This document shows positions 1 through 7,161 of a stretch of 8,772 nt of DNA, one piece after another. The notes under the pieces were generated by a model. It made no database searches. It was not told the DNA's origin and saw nothing but the letters and a program-made list of their open reading frames with translations. A program made the translations under genes and the position numbers. Position 1 is the stretch's first letter, and each line of letters begins with the position of its first letter. The stretch is from SM23-73-3 sp965369445 (GTDB taxonomy: Bacteria; Zixibacteria; MSB-5A5; SM1-73): NCBI GenBank assembly GCA_965369445.1, contig CBDUQU010000127.1, forward strand, positions 1-8,772, in the 5' to 3' direction.

Positions 1-1223
1 CTTAGCAGTCCGTTTTCATCCGCCCGCCGGCTGATCTTTATCTCGAATTTCGTCCTGGGCATTCCCAGATCGGCCAGAGCCCTCTGAATCTTGGTGGAGA
101 GTTGGGAGGCTTTCGCTTTCCGCTTCTGGGAAAGCAAGGAACACTCCTTCATAAGGGCACCAGAAAGCCCGACGATCTTCTTCTCCCGATCACTGATGAT
201 TTCGTCCTTGTTCTCTATCCGCTCGAGCTCCCTCTGCATCTGATCCTTGTATGCCAGGATCTCTTCGATGCTTTTGTCGTATTTTCTCTTCAGGGTATTG
301 AGGAGGTTCAACCTCTCCCTTATCATCTCAAGCTTTTCAGGGTCGAACTCCAAGTGAGTCTTGTAGTCCTCCAGAAATCTAACTGCGTCCTGAAGCCTGA
401 TCACGCAGGATTCCAAGGTTTGAGCCGGCTCCTTCAATCTCGAATCTATCTGATGGCTTTTCTTAAGCTCCCTGGACATTGAGGTAAGCTTATCCAGTAT
501 CGAGCCTTCTGCCTCATAGAGTTGATGATAGAGATCGGAGGTTGCCTCGAACAGTGCTTCAGCGTTCTCCAGGACCTTCCTTTGCTCACCGAGCTTCCCT
601 TCCTCATCCTGACTCAGATTAGACTTTTCGATTTCCTGTATCTGGAACCGATAGAGTTTCCTCCTCTCCTCGTCTCGCGATTTGCCGCTCCGCAACTCTT
701 CTAAGTCTCTTCGTTTTTTCTTCAGCAGATGAAAGGTCTGGCTAACTTGTGCTTTGATCTCGCCCAGACTCGCATAATCGTCTAAGTATTCGATATGTCG
801 TTCCACGTTCAGAAGCGATTGGTGCTCGTGCTGTCCGTGAAGGTCTGCCAGCCTGTCCCCGATCGATTTCAAGGTCGCCAATGTGATCAGCCGATCGTTG
901 AGAAAACACTTGTTTTGCCCCCTGCTGGATATCTCCCTTCGAATTATGAAAACATCGTCCTGCAGGACCATGCCAAGTTTGGCTAAAAGATCCTTTAAGG
1001 CCGGGTCATCCTGCAGCCTGAACACTGCCTCGATGCTGGCCCTGTCGAATCCGGTTCTGACCGCCTCGCTGCTGGCCCTTTCTCCCAGGATGAGGTTTAC
1101 CGCTCCCACGATAATCGACTTTCCCGCGCCCGTGGCTCCGCTGATGATATTCAGACCAGGCCGAAAGTCTACCTCCAACTGGTCCACCAGAGCGTAGTTT
1201 TTTATTCTGAGACTCTGTAGCAT
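1..1223 (-). CDS. recN: DNA repair protein RecN, C-terminus cut by window edge
   Basis: RecN is an SMC-like cytoplasmic ATPase that acts early in recombinational repair of double-strand breaks. The frame is open for 407 codons from ATG at 1223 to the left edge without a stop. It starts MLQSLRIKNYALVDQLEVDF, the usual RecN opening. The Walker A motif GATGAGKS is at about residues 29-36, followed by LILGERAS. The RecN-typical motif LHGQHEHQSLL lies near residue 140. A long charged coiled-coil region follows (many K, E, R, Q and L). The family is about 550-570 residues, so the second half of the coiled coil and the C-terminal ATPase lobe (signature and Walker B) are outside the window. Most homologues have GETGAGKS; Ala replaces Glu here. 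The SD is poor: AAGGA is about 15 bases from the ATG, but no better in-frame start is visible. It lies 123 bp behind nadK, a common pairing. Confidence 0.96.
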   Translation of the reverse strand, partial: MLQSLRIKNYALVDQLEVDFRPGLNIISGATGAGKSIIVGAVNLILGERASSEAVRTGFDRASIEAVFRLQDDPALKDLLAKLGMVLQDDVFIIRREISSRGQNKCFLNDRLITLATLKSIGDRLADLHGQHEHQSLLNVERHIEYLDDYASLGEIKAQVSQTFHLLKKKRRDLEELRSGKSRDEERRKLYRFQIQEIEKSNLSQDEEGKLGEQRKVLENAEALFEATSDLYHQLYEAEGSILDKLTSMSRELKKSHQIDSRLKEPAQTLESCVIRLQDAVRFLEDYKTHLEFDPEKLEMIRERLNLLNTLKRKYDKSIEEILAYKDQMQRELERIENKDEIISDREKKIVGLSGALMKECSLLSQKRKAKASQLSTKIQRALADLGMPRTKFEIKISRRADENGLL

Positions 1224-1346
1224 TTTCCAGGGATTGTGTTCCTTGGTTTTAGAACTTCGATAGGGATTGAAATTGCAACAGCAGGTGATGTGCCCGTGAC
1301 TTATTGAACCTTTGGCCCTTTGAACTCTTGAACTTCTACCCCTACC
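1224..1346. other. nadK-recN intergenic spacer with short TTGAAC repeats
   Basis: The spacer between the nadK stop and the recN start has no ORF. On the plus strand TTGAAC occurs three times, at 1304-1309, 1320-1325 and 1328-1333, within a pyrimidine-rich stretch. I see no T-tailed hairpin and no convincing promoter, so recN is probably read through from nadK. Confidence 0.5.
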
Positions 1347-2213
1347 CTACTCCCCGGTCTTCGGCCTGGCTCCCCAGTGCAGTTTGGTTCTCAAGATATC
1401 ATAGAACGATCTATCCCGGAATTTGACCAGGTTGACCGAGTGCTTAGCTTTGCGAATCAAGACCGAACTGCCAGATTTCAGCTTGAAGGCGACCTGTCCG
1501 TCGATGGTCAATACCGCGTGTCTCGACGAGAGCTCCACCACAACCTTAAGAGTTTCGTTCTCCGAGAAGACTATGGAACGCGAGGCTAAGGTATGGGGAC
1601 ATATGGGAGAGACGATTATCGCATTCATCCGTGGGTTAATAATCGGCCCCCCGGCTGCCAGGCAGTAAGCTGTTGACCCGGTGGGAGTGGAAACGATCAA
1701 ACCGTCGGCCGAGTAGGAGCAGATGAACTCGTCCTGTAGATAAAGATGCAAAAGGAAAAGCCGCGCTACCTCGCCCTTGTCAAGGACTACATCGTTCAGG
1801 CCGTACTGATCAAGCTTCTTGATTCCTTCAACCTCAGTCTCCAAGACCATCCTTTTCTCGATGAAGTAGTCTCCCTTCTTGAGCTTGTTCAGCGCATTAC
1901 ATAGATCGTTGGAGTTAATCTCGGTCAAGAATCCCACGCCACCAAGGTTTATTCCCAGAATGGGAGTCTGATGTTTGCCCACCGCCCGGGCTGAGGCCAG
2001 CATGGTCCCGTCTCCACCCAGGGAGATCAACACGTCGCTTTCTTTCCCCAACTCGACCCTGGACAAGGATTTCTCCTCGTGGCCAACCAGCGGCGTCAGT
2101 TCCTCACAAATGAAAAAATCGAAGCTGTTTTTGTCGGCCCACTCGATGATCTCCTCCACCACCCCCTTGGTTAGCTCTTTCTTGACGTTAGCGACGATTC
2201 CGATGCTTTTCAT
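1347..2213 (-). CDS. nadK: NAD kinase
   Basis: Phosphorylates NAD to NADP with ATP or polyphosphate in the cytoplasm. Family motifs are all present: GGDGTML in the first third, NLGGVGFLTEI, the NDVVL segment, then the long signature containing DGLIVSTPTGSTAY and AAGGPII, then SPICPHTLASRS and a C-terminal DGQ motif. The length of 288 residues is normal. The start is uncertain. ATG at 2213 gives MKSIGIVAN, the typical family N-terminus, and is preferred, though only GGAA immediately upstream could serve as SD. TTG at 2225 would add MTGK and has AGG nine bases before it. The gene lies between dxs and recN, an order seen in many bacteria. Both flanking gaps are about 100 bp, unlike the tight junctions earlier in the operon, so some independent control is possible. 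Confidence 0.96.
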   Translation of the reverse strand: MKSIGIVANVKKELTKGVVEEIIEWADKNSFDFFICEELTPLVGHEEKSLSRVELGKESDVLISLGGDGTMLASARAVGKHQTPILGINLGGVGFLTEINSNDLCNALNKLKKGDYFIEKRMVLETEVEGIKKLDQYGLNDVVLDKGEVARLFLLHLYLQDEFICSYSADGLIVSTPTGSTAYCLAAGGPIINPRMNAIIVSPICPHTLASRSIVFSENETLKVVVELSSRHAVLTIDGQVAFKLKSGSSVLIRKAKHSVNLVKFRDRSFYDILRTKLHWGARPKTGE

Positions 2214-2225
2214 CTTTCCGGTCAA

Positions 2226-2236
2226 GGTAAATTACC
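2226..2236 (-). promoter_or_regulatory. Palindromic element GGTAATTTACC next to nadK start
   Basis: On the minus strand GGTAATTTACCTT forms a palindrome with a single central base; the flanking A and T extend the arms to 6 bp. It abuts the alternative TTG start of nadK and contains its only SD-like AGG. The same 13 bases, apart from the central one, occur upstream of the prenyl synthase. An operator or translational control site is inferred only from the repetition and position. Confidence 0.35.
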
Positions 2237-2247
2237 TACACTCGTTC

Positions 2248-2276
2248 CATTCCCATCGTCAGACTTGATGGGAATG
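2248..2276. repeat. Perfect 10-bp inverted repeat in the dxs-nadK gap
   Basis: On the plus strand CATTCCCATC (2248-2257) and GATGGGAATG (2267-2276) are exact reverse complements separated by nine bases. A transcript would form a stable hairpin about 20-35 bases before the nadK start. No U-run follows on either strand, so it is not a standard intrinsic terminator. It could be an RNA processing or stability hairpin, or a protein-binding site. A smaller hairpin, CCTGA-TTCT-TCAGG, lies at 2295-2308 just behind the dxs stop. Confidence 0.6.
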
Positions 2277-2322
2277 CGGCTTCGTTTCTCCAATCCTGAT
2301 TCTTCAGGGCTTTAACGAAATA

Positions 2323-4242
2323 TCACACCCGAGACCTTGCTCTCCGCACCTTCGGCTTTTCGGAGACTACCGTCGATTCCAGAATTTTTTTGGCCTTGCC
2401 GGCGATTCCGTCCTTATCCAGTCCCAAATTGCTCAAGAGCTGTCCTCTGGAGCCATGCTCTATGAACTCATCCGGTATCCCCATTCTCTTAATCACCACT
2501 TTGTTGGTGTCATGAGCTTCTGCAAACTCCAATACGGCCGAGCCGAAACCGCCGGAAAGAACGTTTTCCTCGACTGATATAATCTTATCGAATTTCTTCA
2601 GGATGGAGAGGAGCATTTTTCCGTCCAACGGTTTCACAAAGCGGGCATTTATCACTTCTGCGCTTATCCCATCCTTTTCCAACTCGTGTGAGGCCTCCAG
2701 GGCCGGATGGACCATCGATCCCACTGCCAGGATTGCCAACTCCTTTCCACTTCTGAGTCTCTCCCAGGTTCCAATCTCGATTGGCGCAATCTCGTCGGTC
2801 ATCCCATCAGGAATTGCGGCGCGCGGATACCGTATCGCCACTGGTCCCTTTCCCCAACTCGCAGCCGCATGCAGCATATCTTTCAACTCGTTGCCGTCCT
2901 TGGGAGCCATAACCACCCAGTTGGGAACCTGCCTTAGGTAACTTAAATCGAAGGTTCCGTGATGGGTGGGCCCGTCGGCTCCCACCAAGCCTGCCCGATC
3001 CACAGCCAGGATCACCGACAGATTCTGCAGGGCGATATCGTGTATGGTCTGATCAAAAGCTCTTTGGAGAAACGTGGAGTATACCGCGAACACGGGTTTG
3101 AGGCCCTGGCTGGCAAGCCCGGCGGCAAACGTGGCGGCATGCTGTTCGGCAATTCCCACGTCATAGAATCTCTCAGGAAACGTCTCGGCAAATTTTACCA
3201 ACCCCGTGCCCAGAGTCATGGCGGCGGTGATGGCCACCACTTTTTCATCCCGGCCAGCCAACTCAACCAGAGTATCTCCGAATACTTCGGTATAGGTAAG
3301 TCCCCCCACCTTCCCATTTGAATTTCCGGTCACCTTATCGAAGGCGCCGATTCCATGAAAACGGGGGGCATCCTCCTCGGCATATTTGTAACCTTTCCCC
3401 TTTTTGGTCAGAACATGAAGCAGGATGGGGCCATTCAAAGTCTTAAGCTGTTCTAAGGTCTTGATCAACGCACCAATGTCATGACCGTCCACCGGACCGA
3501 AATATCTGAATCCTAACTTCTCAAAGATGATGCCGGGAACCAAGAATCCTTTGATGCTCCCCTCCACCTTGGCTACCATGGCTCTTATTTTATCTCTTCT
3601 TTTGAACTTTCCCACCAGATCCCAAACTTCCGCCTTGAGCTTGTTATATTTTTCGTCGGTCAATAGATCGGTCAGATATCGAGAAAAGGCTCCCACGTTT
3701 TTGGAGATGGACATGCTGTTGTCGTTCAAGATGACGATCAGATTCCTGCCTGATGCTCCCGCATTGTTCAATCCCTCAAAGGCCATGCCGCCGGTCAAGG
3801 CACCGTCACCTACCACCGCGATGACTGAGAAATTCTCCCCCTTCTGGTCTCGTCCGCTGGCAATTCCCAAAGCTGAGGAGATGGCCGTGGAGGCGTGCCC
3901 TACGATGAGAATGTCGTGCTCGTTTTCACGCCAGGTGGGAAATCCGCTCAAACCTTTGTATTTTCTCAAAGTGTCAAATCTATCCTTGCGCCCGGTGATA
4001 AGCTTATGGGTGTAAGACTGGTGCCCCACATCCCAGACCATCTTATCTCTGGGTGAGTCGAAAACACGATGGAGAGCCAGGGTCAGCTCCACCGCTCCTA
4101 AGTTGGACGATAAGTGACCTCCGTTTTTCGAGACCACGGTTATGATCTTCTCTCTGATCTCCACCGCCAACTCATCCAACTTCTCCACGGGGATTTCTTT
4201 TAAATCTTGAGGTGATTCTATTCGATCCAACCAGCCGCTCAT
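2323..4242 (-). CDS. dxs: 1-deoxy-D-xylulose-5-phosphate synthase
   Basis: Condenses pyruvate with glyceraldehyde 3-phosphate, using thiamine diphosphate (TPP), in the first step of the MEP isoprenoid pathway; DXP also feeds thiamine and pyridoxal synthesis. The 639 residues match the family length. Visible features are the active-site GGHLSSNLG (His43), DVGHQSYTHK around residue 74, and the TPP/Mg motif GDGALTGG (145-152) ending at NDN (173-175). GPVDGHD is near 250. The catalytic Glu366 lies in GIAEQHAATFAAGLA, and DGPTHHGTFD occurs in the pyrimidine-binding domain. A C-terminal transketolase-like domain follows. The final basic stretch (KPKVRRARSRV) looks like a short lineage-specific tail. 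The start is well supported: AAGGAG is six bases before the ATG and overlaps the stop of the upstream synthase gene, which implies translational coupling. A single intact copy, with no missing key residue. Confidence 0.98.
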   Translation of the reverse strand: MSGWLDRIESPQDLKEIPVEKLDELAVEIREKIITVVSKNGGHLSSNLGAVELTLALHRVFDSPRDKMVWDVGHQSYTHKLITGRKDRFDTLRKYKGLSGFPTWRENEHDILIVGHASTAISSALGIASGRDQKGENFSVIAVVGDGALTGGMAFEGLNNAGASGRNLIVILNDNSMSISKNVGAFSRYLTDLLTDEKYNKLKAEVWDLVGKFKRRDKIRAMVAKVEGSIKGFLVPGIIFEKLGFRYFGPVDGHDIGALIKTLEQLKTLNGPILLHVLTKKGKGYKYAEEDAPRFHGIGAFDKVTGNSNGKVGGLTYTEVFGDTLVELAGRDEKVVAITAAMTLGTGLVKFAETFPERFYDVGIAEQHAATFAAGLASQGLKPVFAVYSTFLQRAFDQTIHDIALQNLSVILAVDRAGLVGADGPTHHGTFDLSYLRQVPNWVVMAPKDGNELKDMLHAAASWGKGPVAIRYPRAAIPDGMTDEIAPIEIGTWERLRSGKELAILAVGSMVHPALEASHELEKDGISAEVINARFVKPLDGKMLLSILKKFDKIISVEENVLSGGFGSAVLEFAEAHDTNKVVIKRMGIPDEFIEHGSRGQLLSNLGLDKDGIAGKAKKILESTVVSEKPKVRRARSRV

Positions 4243-4248
4243 CTTAAA

Positions 4249-4254
4249 CTCCTT
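4249..4254 (-). promoter_or_regulatory. Strong dxs SD overlapping the upstream stop codon
   Basis: Minus-strand AAGGAG lies six bases before the dxs ATG. Its first two bases are part of the TAA stop codon (4253-4255) of the prenyl synthase gene. Ribosomes ending on the synthase would be placed to restart on dxs, tying the levels of two consecutive isoprenoid enzymes together. Confidence 0.85.
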
Positions 4255-5344
4255 AGAAATCTCGGGAGATCATAAAATCTGCCCAGGCTAAAAGCAGCTC
4301 CTTATGTTTCGACTCCGGCAAAACGTCAAGCTCGGTGCGTGCCTCTTCTATGATTCGCTTCGCCATGCGTTTCGTCTCGGATACGCCTTCCAACTGCACC
4401 AGCAACTCAGTCGCTTCGTTGATCTCGTGCTCGGTTGCCTTCTGGTTGCCCAGGACACTTAAGAGTCTCTCCTTTTGCCCAGGCGAGGCGTTCTTGAAAG
4501 CATAGTAGATGACGGTGGTGCGTTTTCCCTCACGAATGTCGGACCCGACCGGCTTGCCCAACTGCTTTTCGTCGCCCACGATGCCCAGGATATCATCCTG
4601 CAGTTGGAAGGCGGTGCCGCATCTGCCGGTAAAATTGGACAAGGCTGCGACCTTTTCGTCCTTTGCGTCGGTGGTGTTTAGTCCAATCATGGCACCGGCT
4701 TTGGCGCAGTATTCATATAAGGCTCCGGTCTTCTTCCACAGCATATCCATGATCTGCTCCGGTTCAAAGGATTCGACCGGTTGTCTGGCGAACAAGATGT
4801 CCAGTATCTCACCGGAGACCAAAGTGTTCAGCACGTAAGATTCCAGCATGCGAATCAAGGTCAGGGTCACCTGGGGCTTGACCTTCCCCTTCAGGGAGCA
4901 ATCACACAGGAGGCTCACCGACCATCCCTGCTGCACGTCACCGGCTAGTATGGCCACGTCACGCCCGTAGTCTTGGGCCTGGTGATCCGTGTAGCCCATC
5001 TGCTCTTTTGCGGTCTTTGAACACTGCGCGTGAACGGTGTATCCACCTCTTCTTTTCTCGTCGTTGTCGATCAGATCGTCGTGAACTAAAGTCCAGGTGT
5101 GAAAAATTTCCACCGCGGCAGCGGCCGGGATGGCCTCCTCCTCGTTCCCTCCCACTGCTCCGCAGGCCAGAAGCAGGACCCCCGGACGCAAGCGCTTTCC
5201 CGCCCGGTGGACGTAACTATATACCGCCTCTCTCAACTGGGCGGGCTGAAACCAGTTCTTGAACTCATCTGAATTCAAATATGACGTAACCCACCCTTCT
5301 CTTTTTTCCAACTCAACAAAAAGATCTATTGCCTGGGTGGTCAT
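4253..5344 (-). CDS. Trans-isoprenyl diphosphate synthase (FPP/GGPP synthase type)
   Basis: Head-to-tail prenyltransferase that extends DMAPP or an allylic diphosphate with IPP. The 363 residues contain the IPP-binding GKRLRPG (49-55), the first aspartate-rich motif HDDLIDNDEKRRG (Asp89, Asp90, Asp93) and a second motif DDILGIVGD at 250-258, where the third Asp of DDxxD is Gly. GKPVGSDIREGKRT follows. The first motif is DDxxD without the two-residue insertion usual in bacterial IspA, and Trp84 sits five residues before it. A segment of about 20 residues between RRGGYTVH and DVAILAGD lengthens the protein beyond the usual 300. These features recall archaeal and actinobacterial synthases, so product length (C15, C20 or longer) cannot be fixed and I give no symbol. 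ATG at 5344 is chosen because GGAG lies six bases before it; GTG at 5380 would add 12 residues. It is the usual dxs partner in this operon. Confidence 0.95.
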   Translation of the reverse strand: MTTQAIDLFVELEKREGWVTSYLNSDEFKNWFQPAQLREAVYSYVHRAGKRLRPGVLLLACGAVGGNEEEAIPAAAAVEIFHTWTLVHDDLIDNDEKRRGGYTVHAQCSKTAKEQMGYTDHQAQDYGRDVAILAGDVQQGWSVSLLCDCSLKGKVKPQVTLTLIRMLESYVLNTLVSGEILDILFARQPVESFEPEQIMDMLWKKTGALYEYCAKAGAMIGLNTTDAKDEKVAALSNFTGRCGTAFQLQDDILGIVGDEKQLGKPVGSDIREGKRTTVIYYAFKNASPGQKERLLSVLGNQKATEHEINEATELLVQLEGVSETKRMAKRIIEEARTELDVLPESKHKELLLAWADFMISRDF

Positions 5345-5350
5345 ATCGTT

Positions 5351-5354
5351 CTCC
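5351..5354 (-). promoter_or_regulatory. SD that decides the prenyl synthase start
   Basis: Minus-strand GGAG with a six-base spacer precedes ATG at 5344. The alternative GTG at 5380 lacks a comparable site (only TGGTGA directly before it), so the shorter protein is favoured. Confidence 0.6.
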
Positions 5355-5395
5355 GACACAACAAACCGACGCCGATTCACTCACCAGAGACTAAA

Positions 5396-5406
5396 GGTAA
5401 TTTACC
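5396..5406 (-). promoter_or_regulatory. Palindromic element GGTAAATTACC upstream of the prenyl synthase
   Basis: Minus-strand GGTAAATTACCTT matches the element before nadK in 12 of 13 bases and in the same orientation; both copies are preceded by GAAC at a similar distance. It is 51 bases before the preferred ATG and 15 before the alternative GTG. Its function is unknown; a shared operator or a dispersed short repeat is inferred. Confidence 0.35.
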
Positions 5407-5475
5407 ATACGTGTTCTCAGCGCCGGGGGACGGCTGTTTTATTTTCGACTTCTGTGGACTATCACGTGCTGTGAG

Positions 5476-5500
5476 CTGCGAGTATGCAGGGCCTTCGCAG
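5476..5500. repeat. Small inverted repeat behind xseB
   Basis: Arms CTGCGA (5476-5481) and TCGCAG (5495-5500) are exact reverse complements with a 13-base loop, 8 bases past the xseB stop. No U-tract follows on the minus strand, so read-through into the synthase gene is likely. The rest of the gap between xseB and the synthase (about 165 bp) shows no ORF and no clear promoter. Confidence 0.35.
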
Positions 5501-5508
5501 GAAGAATG

Positions 5509-5769
5509 TCACGTTTCCCCTTCCAGATCAAGCGGCACGGTCCTAAATTTGCCCTCGGCGGTTTTGATCAGTTTTTTGACCTTCTCCTCTGCCTGGGTGA
5601 GCTTTTGAGTGCAGAATCGAGACAACTCAACTCCATCCTCGAACTTCTTAAGAGCCTCCTCTAAAGACAGCTCCCCCTCTTCCAACTCAAGCACTATCTC
5701 TTCCAGTTTGGTTAAAGCCTCTTCGAAGCTTTTCTCTTTTCTTCCCCGGGCCGATCTTCTGCCAACCAA
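5509..5769 (-). CDS. xseB: Exodeoxyribonuclease VII small subunit
   Basis: Small subunit of exonuclease VII, which degrades single-stranded DNA from both ends into oligonucleotides; several XseB chains coat each XseA. The 86-residue protein matches family length and is almost entirely helical. The family core is visible as FEEALTKLEEIVLELEEGEL followed by SLEEALKKFEDGVELSRFC and LTQAEEKVKKL. A basic N-terminus (GRRSARGRKEK) precedes the core. The start codon is TTG at 5769, supported by AAGAGG (5775-5780) five bases upstream; no ATG or GTG occurs before the conserved core. The SD lies in the last codons of xseA and only two bases separate the xseA stop from this start, so the subunits are translationally coupled, as their complex requires. 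Confidence 0.95.
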   Translation of the reverse strand: MVGRRSARGRKEKSFEEALTKLEEIVLELEEGELSLEEALKKFEDGVELSRFCTQKLTQAEEKVKKLIKTAEGKFRTVPLDLEGET

Positions 5770-5771
5770 TT

Positions 5772-6989
5772 TTACCTCTTTCTGTCTCTCTCCGGATCTA
5801 TCAACTCCACCTTCGACTCCACTCTTCCTTTGAACATCTTCACCTCAATCCTGTCCTTCTCTTTCAGGATACCGGCGTCCGTGATCACCTTCAGTTCAGG
5901 CAGTTTTCGCGCTATAGAGTATCCTCTTTTCAGAACTGACGAAGGCGACAGGGTGTTCACTTTTTCTTTCAATAAAGATACGGCATTCGATTTGATTTCC
6001 AAGTAGTTTTTTGCCCTATTCTCTAACTGCCGGATCAGCTCGTCCGTCTTCTGGAATCTCTGCGTGATGATGTCGAAAGGCCGTCGGAAGCCGTAGCTTT
6101 CTTCAGCAGATTTCAGCCTGTGTTTCGAATGGTCAATCAGCGAAACCAGGGAGGAGTCCAGTTGGCGCACGTTTGCTCTTATCTGCTCTAAGAACACGTC
6201 CCTCTCGCCAACCACCATCTGCGCGGCCGCAGAGGGAGTCGGCGCTCTTAAGTCCGCCACAAAATCCGAGATGGTGAAATCGATCTCGTGCCCCACAGCC
6301 GAGATCACGGGAATCTCGGAATCATAGATGGCCCGGGCCACCACCTCTTCGTTGAAAGCCCACAGATCCTCGAAAGACCCGCCCCCTCTTCCAACTATCA
6401 TCACGTCGATTTTCTTGTAGCGATTAAATTCCCTTATAGCCCCAGCGATCTCTTCGGCCGCTCCTTCGCCCTGGACCCGAACCGGATTGACGATTATCTG
6501 TACGCTGGGAAAACGACTAAGAACGATCTTTATTATATCTCTCACAGCCGCACCGGTGGGAGAGGTCACCACCCCGATTGACTCCGGGAACTGGGGGACG
6601 GGTTTCTTGTGCTCCTCATCAAACAGCCCTTCACCGAAGAGTTTCTCCTTGAGCCTTTGAAAAGCTATCTCCAGTTCTCCTAAACCGACCGGCACCAGTT
6701 CGATCACATCCAACTGATATTGTCCGCCCCTCTCATAAACCGTAACGTTGCCCCGTGTCATCACGCTGATCCCGTCAGCCGGCTGGAACTGGAGTCTCTC
6801 GCCCCTGAACTTCCACAAGGTGCATTTTATCTGTGAATTTTCGTCTTTAAGGGTAAAATAACGATGCCCGGATGAATGCAACAGATAATTGGAGATTTCG
6901 CCCTGCACCCAGACGGCAGGGAGATTCTCCTCAAGCAGGCTCTTTATCTCCCGAGTTATCTCCGTTACCGTGTAAACTCTGTCTTCCAT
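5772..6989 (-). CDS. xseA: Exodeoxyribonuclease VII large subunit
   Basis: Catalytic subunit of exonuclease VII, acting on single-stranded DNA in mismatch and damage repair. With ATG at 6989 the protein has 405 residues. An N-terminal OB-fold (about 4-100) begins YTVTEITREIKSLLE and contains VWVQGEISN. The catalytic domain shows GVVTSPTGAAVRD (139-151), GRGGGSFEDLWAFNEE (200-215) and AVGHEIDFTISDFVADLRAP (231-250). A coiled-coil region that holds XseB follows, then the C-terminal segment with LKRGYSIAR. An alternative GTG at 7013, with AGGA four bases upstream, would add eight non-conserved residues (MPDSSEKK); I prefer the ATG because it gives the typical N-terminus, but both are possible. 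First gene of the operon behind the promoter at 7088-7116 and intact throughout. Confidence 0.96.
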   Translation of the reverse strand: MEDRVYTVTEITREIKSLLEENLPAVWVQGEISNYLLHSSGHRYFTLKDENSQIKCTLWKFRGERLQFQPADGISVMTRGNVTVYERGGQYQLDVIELVPVGLGELEIAFQRLKEKLFGEGLFDEEHKKPVPQFPESIGVVTSPTGAAVRDIIKIVLSRFPSVQIIVNPVRVQGEGAAEEIAGAIREFNRYKKIDVMIVGRGGGSFEDLWAFNEEVVARAIYDSEIPVISAVGHEIDFTISDFVADLRAPTPSAAAQMVVGERDVFLEQIRANVRQLDSSLVSLIDHSKHRLKSAEESYGFRRPFDIITQRFQKTDELIRQLENRAKNYLEIKSNAVSLLKEKVNTLSPSSVLKRGYSIARKLPELKVITDAGILKEKDRIEVKMFKGRVESKVELIDPERDRKR

Positions 6990-7059
6990 CTTCTTCTCAG
7001 ATGAATCGGGCACCTTATCCTGATTGCGCGGCTAAAGCTAAACCTCGCCGGTTCTAATC

Positions 7060-7080
7060 GGGTTGCTTGCCAAAGCCCCC
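7060..7080 (-). promoter_or_regulatory. Hairpin at the predicted 5' end of the xseA transcript
   Basis: On the minus strand GCUU-UGGC-AAGC forms a tetraloop stem, with outer GGG and CCC able to extend it. It lies within a few bases of the start site expected from the promoter. A 5'-terminal stem of this kind can protect mRNA. No known riboswitch class was recognised in the leader of about 70-90 bases. Confidence 0.35.
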
Positions 7081-7087
7081 GCACAAG

Positions 7088-7116
7088 AATATATGAGTGT
7101 CACAACTCCATGTCAA
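7088..7116 (-). promoter_or_regulatory. Sigma70-type promoter for the xseA-recN operon
   Basis: On the minus strand a perfect -35 TTGACA (7111-7116) and a -10 TATATT (7088-7093, one mismatch to TATAAT) are separated by exactly 17 bases. Transcription should begin near 7080-7082, leaving a leader before xseA. It sits about 45 bases downstream of a strong terminator, which fits a new transcription unit. A 10-bp palindrome CCCGGCCGGG lies upstream of the -35 at 7134-7143. Confidence 0.8.
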
Positions 7117-7161
7117 ACAATATCTAAACGAACCCCGGCCGGGTGAGTTCTTCCCGGAATT

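Noticed and set aside
102..1197. Plus-strand ORFs of 60-126 codons over the recN region.
   Set aside because: They are antisense to a continuous 407-codon recN frame with full family motifs, and the encoded proteins have no recognisable domain.
2959..4015. Plus-strand ORFs of 120 and 162 codons inside dxs.
   Set aside because: They are shadows of the intact dxs frame on the opposite strand and lack recognisable motifs.
5440..5480. CACGTG-containing sequence upstream of the prenyl synthase as an operator or promoter.
   Set aside because: The symmetric arms are only four to six bases and no -35/-10 pair with acceptable spacing accompanies them.
7014..7082. A riboswitch in the xseA leader.
   Set aside because: Only one short 5' hairpin is visible; the leader is too short for most classes and carries no recognisable aptamer core or second terminator.
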